This document shows, piece after piece, positions 1 to 6,426 of a DNA stretch of 25,341 bases. Below the pieces are notes generated by a model. That model searched no databases, was not told where the DNA came from, and saw only the letters and a program-made list of their open reading frames with translations. Position numbers and translations under genes: made by a program. The DNA comes from Polynucleobacter meluiroseus (lineage in GTDB: Bacteria > Pseudomonadota > Gammaproteobacteria > Burkholderiales > Burkholderiaceae), in contig CAMBJN010000004.1 in assembly GCA_945867755.1 (NCBI GenBank), forward strand, positions 1 to 25,341, in the 5' to 3' direction. How positions within the stretch are numbered: the first letter of the stretch is position 1; the number at the start of each line of letters is the position of its first letter.

Positions 1-1
1 T

Positions 2-670
2 GAGGACAGCATGTTGGGATTTGCGGCTGGAATGATGTTGGCTGCCAGTGCATTCTCTCTGATCATCCCAGGTATAGCTGCAGGTGAGATCTATTTCTCA
101 AGCAAATTATTGGGGTCCGGATTGGTTGTGGCTGGTATTGCCCTGGGTGTTTTATTGATGTTAGGTTTAGATCAATTCACGCCTCACGAACATCATCAAA
201 CAGGTCCTTGTGGTGCTGGATACGAGCGCTGCGGCAAAGTGATGCTATTTGTTTTTGCAATCGCTTTACATAACCTACCTGAAGGCATGGCCATGGGTGT
301 TGCTATGTCTGCAGGAGATTTATCGGTGGGAATTCCTTTGGCAGCGGCAATAGCGATTCAAGATATTCCTGAGGGCTTAGCAGTGGCCCTGAGTTTACGC
401 AGCGCAGGAGTCAAGCCAAAGACTGCTTTACTGATTGCAATTGCCAGCGGCTTATTAGAGCCCATTGGTGCTTTGCTGGGAGTCAGTATCTCTAGTGGCT
501 TATCTTGGACCTACCCGGTCGGTTTAGGTCTATCAGCCGGCGCCATGTTATTTGTAGTCTCACACGAAGTAATTCCTGAGACCCATCGCAATGGCCATCA
601 AACAACAGCTACCATTGGTTTAATGATTGGTTTCTCATTAATGATGTTTTTAGATACAGCACTCGGATAA
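2..670 (+). CDS. ZIP-family divalent metal transporter, 5'-truncated by window edge
   Basis: This is an integral membrane permease of the ZIP (ZupT/GufA-like) family, which moves divalent metals such as zinc, iron or manganese into the cytoplasm. The frame is open to the first base. The first ATG, at position 11, falls inside the conserved segment LGFAAGMMLAAS, which in this family lies after the first membrane helix, so the real start and roughly 40 to 50 residues are upstream of the window. Numbering from that ATG, the metal-site helices carry HNLPEG (residues 87-92) and QDIPEG (117-122), both hallmark ZIP motifs. A His- and Cys-containing loop (HEHHQTGPCG, about 59-68) is a plausible metal-binding cytoplasmic loop. 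The protein ends in a final hydrophobic helix. The gene is followed after about 34 nt by dps on the same strand. Family assignment is firm; the metal specificity cannot be read from sequence. Confidence 0.9.
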   Translation, partial: EDSMLGFAAGMMLAASAFSLIIPGIAAGEIYFSSKLLGSGLVVAGIALGVLLMLGLDQFTPHEHHQTGPCGAGYERCGKVMLFVFAIALHNLPEGMAMGVAMSAGDLSVGIPLAAAIAIQDIPEGLAVALSLRSAGVKPKTALLIAIASGLLEPIGALLGVSISSGLSWTYPVGLGLSAGAMLFVVSHEVIPETHRNGHQTTATIGLMIGFSLMMFLDTALG

Positions 671-704
671 ACAGGGCATACTTAATTAACGACAAGGAGC
701 AATG

Positions 705-1214
705 ATGAAAAAAACCAGTAATCCCAAAAAACCTTCTCAACTCATGGCCATCAATATTGGCATCAGTGAAGCTGACCGAAAGAAAATCGCTGATGGCTTG
801 TCTAAGTTCTTAGCAGATAGCTACACCTTGTATTTGATGACCCATAACTTCCACTGGAATGTGACGGGCCCACAGTTCAATGCCTTGCACAACATGTTCA
901 TGACTCAGTACACTGAGCAGTGGACTGCTTTGGACATGATCGCTGAAAGAATTCGAGCTTTGGGGCATCCTGCACCTGGCACTTACAAAGAATTTGTAAA
1001 GCTTTCATCGATCAAAGAAGTTGAAGGTAAGCCAAAAGCTATGGAAATGGTGCGTCATTTGGTGCATGCTCAAGAGGCAACGGCTAAAACGGCCAGAAGT
1101 CTCTTCCCAATCATTGAAAAAGCAAATGATCAACCATCTGCCGACTTAATAACCCAACGCATTGACATTCATGAAAAAACAGCTTGGATGTTGCGCAGCA
1201 TGCTAGAAGAATAA
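705..1214 (+). CDS. dps: Dps-family ferritin-like DNA-protection / iron-storage protein
   Basis: Dps proteins form 12-subunit shells that oxidise ferrous iron with peroxide and store it, and many also bind DNA in starved or stressed cells. The core reads HNFHWNVTGP, then QYTEQW, then DMIAERIRALG, the inter-subunit ferroxidase region. Numbered from the second Met, the expected ligands are H50, H62, D77 and E81. The acidic residue normally between H62 and D77 (D67 of E. coli Dps) is a methionine here. The Lys-rich N terminus (KKTSNPKKP) could contact DNA. Two adjacent ATGs occur at 702 and 705; the AAGGAG at 694-699 is only 2 nt from the first and 5 nt from the second, so 705 is preferred (169 aa). 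The gene sits about 34 nt after a metal transporter gene, so co-transcription and a shared metal/iron role are plausible but inferred. Confidence 0.93.
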   Translation: MKKTSNPKKPSQLMAINIGISEADRKKIADGLSKFLADSYTLYLMTHNFHWNVTGPQFNALHNMFMTQYTEQWTALDMIAERIRALGHPAPGTYKEFVKLSSIKEVEGKPKAMEMVRHLVHAQEATAKTARSLFPIIEKANDQPSADLITQRIDIHEKTAWMLRSMLEE

Positions 1215-1370
1215 GTTCCCAAGAAAACCACTAGAAGGTGCTTTTGGCATTTTTTCGTGACCGGGGGGACCAGGCTACCCGCATAAGGACTTTCAACCCC
1301 CTACATGAATTTTAAACAGGCTGTGGGCCAAAAATTTATCTAGACAGCATATTTGGTAACGATTTTGGTA
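1215..1370. other. Non-coding stretch between dps and the terminator
   Basis: No convincing reading frame is present here. The stretch holds a run of six G (1263-1268) and, 28 nt later, a run of five C (1297-1301) that could pair across ACCAGGCTACCCGC. It is followed by A/T-rich sequence leading into the terminator at 1371. It could be the dps 3' UTR, a small RNA, or unconstrained sequence. I do not recognise a known RNA family in it. Confidence 0.4.
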
Positions 1371-1401
1371 AAAAGGGCTAGAGATCTACTCTAGCCCTTT
1401 T
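1371..1401. terminator. Bidirectional intrinsic terminator (dps / tRNA-Ser)
   Basis: A perfect 13-bp inverted repeat (AAAAGGGCTAGAG at 1371-1383, CTCTAGCCCTTTT at 1389-1401) surrounds a 5-nt loop. T-rich ends lie on both strands. It lies downstream of dps on plus and downstream of tRNA-Ser on minus, so it can end both transcripts. Confidence 0.85.
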
Positions 1402-1415
1402 ATTACCTATTGACT

Positions 1416-1505
1416 TGGCGGAAGCTGTGAGATTCGAACTCACGGAGGACTCGCATCCTCGGCAGTTTTCAAGACTGCTGCATTCAACCACTCTGCCAAG
1501 CTTCC
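1416..1505 (-). tRNA. tRNA-Ser (anticodon UGA)
   Basis: Reading the minus strand from 1505, the acceptor arm GGAAGCT pairs with AGCTTCC at 1426-1420, followed by discriminator G and an encoded CCA (1418-1416). The D arm contains TGGCAGAGTGGTTGAATG. The anticodon stem GCAGT/ACTGC encloses the loop CTTGAAA with anticodon TGA at 1471-1469. A long variable arm follows, as expected for tRNA-Ser, and then the T loop GTTCGAATC. The length of 90 nt including CCA fits a class II tRNA. It decodes UCA and, by wobble, UCG. Confidence 0.97.
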
Positions 1506-1517
1506 AAAACAGCCGTG

Positions 1518-1523
1518 ATTATA
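1518..1523 (-). promoter_or_regulatory. -10 element of the tRNA-Ser promoter
   Basis: A consensus TATAAT reads on the minus strand and ends 12 nt before the mature tRNA 5' end at 1505. That would give a leader of about 5 nt. No good -35 hexamer is seen at 17 nt. Confidence 0.5.
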
Positions 1524-1578
1524 TATGTAACTGAAACCAGCCGCCATTTTTTTTCATTTTATGGGTTCCAAAACTTGT

Positions 1579-1584
1579 TAAAAT
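1579..1584 (+). promoter_or_regulatory. Candidate -10 element of pgi (leaderless arrangement)
   Basis: TAAAAT ends exactly 6 nt before the pgi ATG at 1591, and no Shine-Dalgarno sequence lies between them. If used, transcription would start at or next to the A of the start codon. The -35 region is only T-rich, so the call is tentative. The same geometry recurs at nadA and trxB. Confidence 0.4.
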
Positions 1585-1590
1585 TCATAA

Positions 1591-3048
1591 ATGTCTAAAT
1601 TAATTAGCGCTGTAGACCTTGCACTAGATACCGCCTACCAACAAATCACTGATGCCGAATGGCAGAAGCTATTTAAGTTGGCGGTCACGCGTGGCGTTTT
1701 TGAAAAACGTGATGCGATCTTTTCAGGCGGTGCCGTTAATCAATCAGAGGGCCGTTCTGTCCTTCACCCAGCCCTTCGAAACTTATCAGATCAGCCCATG
1801 ATGGTGGATGGCGAAGATGTCATGCCCCAAGTCAAAGCAGTATGGCAAAGAATGGAAGGGTTTTGCAATCAACTGATTGGCATCACCGATGTGATTTGCA
1901 TTGGCATTGGTGGTTCAGACTGGGGCCCGCGCTTGGTGTGCGATGCGCTGTATCAAATAAATCCCAATGTGGGTAAAGGGATTCGTTTGCATTTTGTGGC
2001 AAATATCGACAGCGCTGAATTAGCCACTACTTTGGCAAAGGCTCAACCTCGCAGCACCAGAGTTTTGATCACATCTAAAACATTCACAACCCTTGAGACC
2101 ATGAGAAATGCTGAAACGGTCGTCAATTGGTTAAAGTCTAATCAAGTCGCATCCTCGCAACTGAAAAAGTGTTTAATTGGTATTACCGCCAATTCTGAAG
2201 CCGCTGAGGCTTTTGGGATTGCTCCAGAGAATATTTATCCATTTTGGGATTGGGTGGGTGGTCGTTTTTCAGTATGGTCAGCAGTTGGCTTTCCGATTGC
2301 CATCAAATTTGACTTTGCCACATACAAGCAATTTTTAGCTGGTGCTCATGCAATGGATCAGCACTTTGTGAATGCTCCCGCAAAAGAAAATATGCCACTG
2401 ACTTTGGCATTGACCTTGATTCACAATCAACAAAAACATGGCATCACGGCCAAAGCAATTGTGCCCTACGCACATGCCCTGAGATTTTTACCCGAATGGT
2501 TGCAGCAACTAGAAATGGAAAGTCACGGCAAGAGTGTGACAGTCGATGGCCAAACGTGTGATCCAACATCGCCCGTGGTATTTGGCAGTGCTGGCAGCAA
2601 TTCTCAGCACAGCTATTTCCAAATGCTTCACCAAGGCACGCAGATCATTCCAGTTGACTTCATTGCGATCAAACAAGCCATGAGTGATTTACCTGAAGCC
2701 AAAGAACATCATCAGTCCTTGATTGCCAACTGCTTAGCGCAAGCGCAAGCTTTGGCAAACGGCTCTGAACAGGAGTTCGCTTATGACTCTTGTCCTGGTG
2801 GTCGCCCAAGCAATTTGATTTGGTTACCGAAGCTTGATGCTTATTATTTGGGTGCTTTGTTAGCCCTTTACGAGCACCGTGCGCTTTGCCTGGGTGCGAT
2901 ATGGGGTCTTAATAGCTTTGACCAACCAGGCGTTGAATTAGGTAAGAAATTAGCAAAGCCAATCGAAGCCGCCCTCAAAGGTGATAATCCGTCATTGGAC
3001 GGGGTTGATGAAATCACTGCTGCACGCATCAAGTGGTTCAATTCTTAA
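1591..3048 (+). CDS. pgi: Glucose-6-phosphate isomerase
   Basis: Cytosolic Pgi interconverts glucose-6-phosphate and fructose-6-phosphate in glycolysis and gluconeogenesis. Family landmarks appear in order: the phosphate-binding IGIGGSDWGP (104-113), SKTFTTLET (162-170), signature GGRFSVWSAVG (223-233), the catalytic base region LEMESHGKS with E310, QHS with H340, HQGT (347-350), and the C-terminal signature NSFDQPGVELGKK with the active-site lysine K452. All key residues are present. At 485 aa it is shorter than the E. coli enzyme (about 549 aa); the shortening is mainly at the N terminus and just before the IGIGGSD motif. No Shine-Dalgarno precedes the ATG; a -10-like hexamer does. The phosphomannomutase gene follows after 29 nt, so the two probably form an operon for sugar-phosphate supply. 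Confidence 0.96.
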   Translation: MSKLISAVDLALDTAYQQITDAEWQKLFKLAVTRGVFEKRDAIFSGGAVNQSEGRSVLHPALRNLSDQPMMVDGEDVMPQVKAVWQRMEGFCNQLIGITDVICIGIGGSDWGPRLVCDALYQINPNVGKGIRLHFVANIDSAELATTLAKAQPRSTRVLITSKTFTTLETMRNAETVVNWLKSNQVASSQLKKCLIGITANSEAAEAFGIAPENIYPFWDWVGGRFSVWSAVGFPIAIKFDFATYKQFLAGAHAMDQHFVNAPAKENMPLTLALTLIHNQQKHGITAKAIVPYAHALRFLPEWLQQLEMESHGKSVTVDGQTCDPTSPVVFGSAGSNSQHSYFQMLHQGTQIIPVDFIAIKQAMSDLPEAKEHHQSLIANCLAQAQALANGSEQEFAYDSCPGGRPSNLIWLPKLDAYYLGALLALYEHRALCLGAIWGLNSFDQPGVELGKKLAKPIEAALKGDNPSLDGVDEITAARIKWFNS

Positions 3049-3077
3049 CTCTTAACGCCTAACTCAGCAGAGAGCTC

Positions 3078-4493
3078 ATGGAACTATCTCCTTCAATTTT
3101 TAAAGCGTATGACATTCGTGGTGTCATTGATAAAACCTTAGACCCAAGTATTGCCAAACTCATTGGCCAATCTTTTGGCAGCGCCATGCGCGAGATAGGT
3201 GAAACAGTTTGCGTGGTGGGTCGTGATGGTCGTTTATCTGGTCCAGCCCTAATGTCAGGTCTCACAGAAGGCCTTCTATCTATGGGTGTTGATGTGATTG
3301 ATCTGGGGGTTGTGGCAACGCCCATGGTTTACTTTGGTACCAACATCAAGATCAATGGGCAACAAGCCAAATCCGGAATCATGATCACCGGTAGTCACAA
3401 TCCACCTGATTACAACGGCTTCAAAATGGTTTTGGGCAGCTCTGCCATTTATGGCGAACAAATACAAGCCTTACGTGAGCGCATCATTGCCAAGCAGTTT
3501 GCAAGCGGCTCTGGCAAACGTTCTGAATACGATATTTTTCCTGAGTACTTAGAGCGCATTGTTGGCGATGTAAAGCTTAAGAGAAAAATCAAGATTGTCG
3601 TTGACTGCGGCAATGGTGTTGGTGGCGCATTTGCTGGAAAACTATTCAGAGCGCTTGGATGTGAAGTTGAAGAGTTATTTTGCGAAGTAGACGGCACCTT
3701 CCCAAATCATCACCCCGATCCAGCTCATTTAGAAAATCTGCAAGATCTGATTAAAAATCTACAAACCACCGATAATGAAATTGGTCTTGCCTTTGATGGG
3801 GACGCGGATCGCCTAGGAGTTGTGACAAAAAGTGGTGAGGTGATTTTCCCTGATCGCCAAATGATGTTATTTGCCAAAGACGTGCTTGGTCGCAATCCCG
3901 GCGCGCAAATTATTTACGACGTTAAGTGCACACGTAACCTAGCAACTTATATCAAGCAAGCGGGTGGCGAACCATTGATGTGGAAAACAGGTCACTCGCT
4001 GGTCAAAGCAAAACTGAAAGAAACGGGTGCACCCCTTGCAGGCGAGATGAGTGGTCATATTTTCTTCAAAGATCGTTGGTATGGTTTTGATGATGGTCTT
4101 TACACAGGCGCACGCCTTCTAGAAATCTTAAGTGGTGAAAAAGATCTCAATGTCACCTTAGAAGGGCTCCCTAATGCAATCTGTACGCCCGAGCTACAAA
4201 TGCCCTGCGCCGAAGGTGAGCCATTTGTCTTGCTCGACAAGATCAAAGAAAAAGTTGCTAAAGGTAACACCTTGGGCACCAATACATTATTTCCAAGCTC
4301 TGAATCAATCAACACGATTGATGGCGTCAGAGTTGAATACGCCGATGGCTTTGGTTTGGCTCGCCCATCTAACACCACACCGATTGTGGTGATGCGTTTT
4401 GAAGCGGATAGTCAGGTAGCGATTGAAAGAATCCAAGCTGAATTTAAACAAGTATTTCTGGGCATCAAATCAGATGTAAAAATGCCTTTTTAA
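3078..4493 (+). CDS. Phosphomannomutase / phosphoglucomutase (AlgC/ManB type)
   Basis: This is an alpha-D-phosphohexomutase that moves phosphate between C1 and C6 of mannose or glucose phosphates, feeding nucleotide-sugar and surface-polysaccharide synthesis. All four domain landmarks are present: AYDIRGV (10-16), the phosphoserine loop TGSHNP with S106, the metal loop DGDADR (240-245), the sugar-specificity loop GEMSGH (322-327) and the phosphate-binding RPSNTTP (429-435). The GEMSGH form is typical of dual phosphomannomutase/phosphoglucomutase enzymes, and the length of 471 aa matches that group. It lies 29 nt behind pgi, whose substrate and product connect directly to glucose-6-phosphate, and it is followed by two hairpin terminators. 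Substrate preference (mannose or glucose) cannot be settled from sequence, so no symbol is given. Confidence 0.93.
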   Translation: MELSPSIFKAYDIRGVIDKTLDPSIAKLIGQSFGSAMREIGETVCVVGRDGRLSGPALMSGLTEGLLSMGVDVIDLGVVATPMVYFGTNIKINGQQAKSGIMITGSHNPPDYNGFKMVLGSSAIYGEQIQALRERIIAKQFASGSGKRSEYDIFPEYLERIVGDVKLKRKIKIVVDCGNGVGGAFAGKLFRALGCEVEELFCEVDGTFPNHHPDPAHLENLQDLIKNLQTTDNEIGLAFDGDADRLGVVTKSGEVIFPDRQMMLFAKDVLGRNPGAQIIYDVKCTRNLATYIKQAGGEPLMWKTGHSLVKAKLKETGAPLAGEMSGHIFFKDRWYGFDDGLYTGARLLEILSGEKDLNVTLEGLPNAICTPELQMPCAEGEPFVLLDKIKEKVAKGNTLGTNTLFPSSESINTIDGVRVEYADGFGLARPSNTTPIVVMRFEADSQVAIERIQAEFKQVFLGIKSDVKMPF

Positions 4494-4519
4494 AACAGCT
4501 GTCAGGGATTGGATAAGTC

Positions 4520-4543
4520 AAAAGGCAGCCGAGGCTGCCTTTT
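4520..4543. terminator. Intrinsic terminator after the phosphohexomutase gene, usable from both strands
   Basis: The 10-bp stem AAAAGGCAGC / GCTGCCTTTT has a 4-nt loop and a T run on plus. The minus-strand end also carries four T, so it can also end panD transcription. Confidence 0.8.
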
Positions 4544-4551
4544 TCATTGAT

Positions 4552-4573
4552 CGGTGCGCTTACGCATCGTTTT
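4552..4573 (+). terminator. Second, weaker plus-strand terminator
   Basis: A 7-bp stem CGGTGCG / CGCATCG (one G-U pair) with loop CTTA is followed by TTTT at 4570-4573. It lies directly behind the stronger terminator and makes a tandem stop before convergent panD. Confidence 0.5.
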
Positions 4574-4585
4574 ATCACCGGAAAA

Positions 4586-4954
4586 TCAAAGGGTTATTTT
4601 CTTAATTTCTTTGATTTTGTTCTTGTCATCAACCAAGATAATTTTGGGCACAAATGTTTTGGCATCAGGCTCAGACATTGGGCCATAGGTACAGATGATC
4701 AATAAGTCACCCACGTGAGCCTTACGAGCAGCAGCGCCATTCAAGGAAATGGCACCAGAGCCACGAGCTGCTTTGATGATGTAGGTTGAGAAGCGTTCGC
4801 CATTATTGATGTTGTAAAGCTCGATACGCTCGAATTGGCGCATATCAGACGCGTCCAATAGATCTTCATCAATACCGCATGAACCTTCATACTCCAAATC
4901 GGCCTCAGTCACCGTTACACGGTGCAATTTGGCACGCAACATCACTCTTTGCAT
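4586..4954 (-). CDS. panD: Aspartate 1-decarboxylase proenzyme
   Basis: PanD makes beta-alanine from aspartate for pantothenate and coenzyme A synthesis. It is translated as a proenzyme that cleaves itself at Gly-Ser to form the pyruvoyl cofactor. The cleavage pair is G24-S25 in YEGSCGID, and K9, R54, T57 and Y58 fall at the positions known to matter in the E. coli enzyme. The length of 122 aa is close to the usual ~126. A strong Shine-Dalgarno (GGAGG, complement at 4962-4966) precedes the ATG by a normal distance. The gene stands alone, without panB or panC, and is divergent from the first bactofilin gene. Nothing in the window suggests a PanZ-like maturation factor; self-cleavage without one is common outside enteric bacteria. 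Confidence 0.96.
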   Translation of the reverse strand: MQRVMLRAKLHRVTVTEADLEYEGSCGIDEDLLDASDMRQFERIELYNINNGERFSTYIIKAARGSGAISLNGAAARKAHVGDLLIICTYGPMSEPDAKTFVPKIILVDDKNKIKEIKKITL

Positions 4955-5050
4955 AATTTTTCCTCCGGGTGCGGATTCTACCTTGCAGAATGGCTATTCG
5001 CTGTAAAATTTAGCAGGTATGATGATTAAATCAAATTTTTAGGGGTTTTT

Positions 5051-5398
5051 ATGGCTGATAACAATCAAAATGGCTGCTTAACTGTGGGCGAAGGCGTCAA
5101 ATTAACTGGTAATTTTATTGTTCCTGACATTGCTTCTATTTCAGGAACCATCGAGGGTGAGCTCACTGCTCGCGAAATTATAGTTGGTAGCACAGGTATT
5201 ATTAAAGGCAAAGTAACTGCTGAAGTGGTCGATGTTCGTGGTGAAATCCACGATAGCCTAACGGCTAACAAATCTTTGTTTATTCGCTCAACTGGCAAAG
5301 TGATTGGCGCAGTTCAATACACTGAAATTGAGATTGAAAAAGGTGGCGATTTACAGGGTAATCTTTTGAAATCAGCCAACGGCTATAGCGCTTCTTAA
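5051..5398 (+). CDS. Bactofilin-family cytoskeletal protein 1
   Basis: Bactofilins are small beta-helical proteins that polymerise into filaments without nucleotide and scaffold peptidoglycan or polar proteins at the membrane. This 115-aa protein consists almost wholly of the repeating pattern in which glycines and beta-branched residues alternate: ISGTIEGELTAREIIVGSTG, then IKGKVTAEVVDVRGEI, then STGKVIGAVQYTEIEIEKGG. This is the DUF583 right-handed beta-helix. Short polar tails (about 12 residues N-terminal, 10 C-terminal) flank it, and there is no membrane segment. An AGGGG at 5042-5046 serves as ribosome binding site. It lies 20 nt upstream of the second bactofilin gene (start 5419), so the two are probably co-transcribed. 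No M23 peptidase, the frequent bactofilin neighbour, is adjacent. Confidence 0.9.
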   Translation: MADNNQNGCLTVGEGVKLTGNFIVPDIASISGTIEGELTAREIIVGSTGIIKGKVTAEVVDVRGEIHDSLTANKSLFIRSTGKVIGAVQYTEIEIEKGGDLQGNLLKSANGYSAS

Positions 5399-5418
5399 GA
5401 AGTATTGAGGGAATGAAT

Positions 5419-5793
5419 ATGTTTAATAAAAAACCAGAGAATGAAAATTCAGAATTTTCATCAGAAGAGCTTGAGTCAAACGCCTCTCTAAAACCATCCA
5501 TCATCAGTGAAGGCTTCGAGTTCACTGGCGACATGAAGTCAGGTGGATCAATCACTGTTGATGGCACATTCAAAGGTAATTTATCAGTTCAAACTTTGTT
5601 AATTGGTTCCGGTGGTTATGTGGACGGCACAGTCATAGCTGATAGCATCAATATCAAAGGTGTTTTGTCTGGTGTCGTGAGTTGCCGTGATTTGGTGATC
5701 GGTGGCCGTGCCACTGTTGATGGCAGCCTAACTTACTCAAGCATCACCATTCAACGAGGCGGTACCATCAAGGGCGATTTAAAGCGCAGGTGA
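5419..5793 (+). CDS. Bactofilin-family cytoskeletal protein 2
   Basis: This is a second bactofilin (124 aa from the chosen start). An acidic, disordered N-terminal tail of about 30 residues (rich in E, N and S) precedes the beta-helix, which reads ISEGFEFTGDMKSGGSITVD, GTFKGNLSVQTLLIGSGG, VDGTVIADSINIKGVLSG and VDGSLTYSSITIQRGG, and ends in a basic KRR. The reading frame also has an ATG at 5413, but GAGGGA at 5407-5412 touches it, while it is 6 nt from the ATG at 5419. The protein then starts MFNKK, matching MFGKK of the third bactofilin. It probably forms an operon with bactofilin 1 and is followed by a bidirectional terminator. Which cellular structure it scaffolds cannot be told. Confidence 0.9.
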   Translation: MFNKKPENENSEFSSEELESNASLKPSIISEGFEFTGDMKSGGSITVDGTFKGNLSVQTLLIGSGGYVDGTVIADSINIKGVLSGVVSCRDLVIGGRATVDGSLTYSSITIQRGGTIKGDLKRR

Positions 5794-5826
5794 TTTGAAA
5801 TACTTGAAGCATGAAATATAAGAAGT

Positions 5827-5856
5827 AAAAAAGCTCACTGATGTGAGCTTTTTTTT
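5827..5856. terminator. Bidirectional terminator between convergent bactofilin genes
   Basis: A 12-bp stem (AAAAAAGCTCAC at 5827-5838, GTGAGCTTTTTT at 5843-5854) has loop TGAT. It has a T run on plus and a T run read from minus. It separates the plus-strand bactofilin pair from the minus-strand bactofilin. Confidence 0.85.
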
Positions 5857-5885
5857 GGATCCTTCTTGCTTAGGGTCTTTATTTT

Positions 5886-6314
5886 TTAGCGTCTTTCTTG
5901 CACCGCACGAATGACATCCGATGCGTGATTCGTTGAATTTTTATCAGCGCCCTGAATCACTAAGCCAATCACACGAGCGCCATGTTCAATACCGATTGAG
6001 CCATAAGTCACATCGCCACGCACTTGAGAGGTATGATGAAATTCAACACGCTCAGTGGCATAAATATTACCTTCTACTTTGCCGGCAATTATGACTCGGT
6101 AGGCAAAAATATCGCCTATCACTTCACCATCTTCACCAACAGCGACCGTGACTTTTGAATTCTCTTCACACTCAATATTGCCAACCACCTTGCCATCGAT
6201 GCGCAGACTCTCACCAACGACCATGCGGCCATAGATTTCTGAAGTTTTACCAATCAAAGTATCAAAACGCTCGTTGGTAGGAAGAAGTAATGATGATGAT
6301 TTTTTGCCAAACAT
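5886..6314 (-). CDS. Bactofilin-family cytoskeletal protein 3
   Basis: This is the third bactofilin in the cluster, 142 aa, on the opposite strand. After MFGKKSSSLLLPTNERFDTL the beta-helix begins (IGKTSEIYGRMVVGESLRID, GKVVGNIECEENSKVTVAVG, GEVIGDIFAYRVIIAGKVEG, VRGDVTYGSIGIEHGARVIG). It ends in a polar tail (DKNSTNHASDVIRAVQERR) that may be a polymerisation cap or partner site. CGGAGA lies 6 nt before the ATG. It diverges from nadA across 112 nt. Its insert EENSKVTVAVGEDG and the longer C-terminal tail distinguish it from the other two, so the three look like separate paralogs rather than recent duplicates. Confidence 0.9.
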   Translation of the reverse strand: MFGKKSSSLLLPTNERFDTLIGKTSEIYGRMVVGESLRIDGKVVGNIECEENSKVTVAVGEDGEVIGDIFAYRVIIAGKVEGNIYATERVEFHHTSQVRGDVTYGSIGIEHGARVIGLVIQGADKNSTNHASDVIRAVQERR

Positions 6315-6414
6315 GTCTATCTCCGTTATGCATTCATTCTAAATGTTTTTATGCCCATAGGCTGATTTTGAGAGCTGAAACAGTCACTTTCAGGTTGGCT
6401 TCAGAAAATTGCCT

Positions 6415-6420
6415 TAATAT
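6415..6420 (+). promoter_or_regulatory. Candidate -10 element of nadA (leaderless arrangement)
   Basis: TAATAT ends 6 nt before the nadA ATG at 6427. No purine-rich Shine-Dalgarno lies between them or just upstream. No good -35 is found at 16-18 nt. It is tentative on its own, but the spacing is identical to that at pgi and trxB. Confidence 0.4.
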
Positions 6421-6426
6421 TCATGC

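Noticed and set aside
1264..1301. Match of the G6/C5 element to fluoride, SAM-II, SAH or guanidine riboswitches or to SRP RNA or tmRNA
   Set aside because: None of the conserved core sequences I know for those classes is present, and it lies downstream of a gene rather than in a leader.
3059..4392. Several open frames antisense or out of frame within the phosphohexomutase gene
   Set aside because: They lack ribosome binding sites and recognisable protein character, while the sense frame has complete family motifs.
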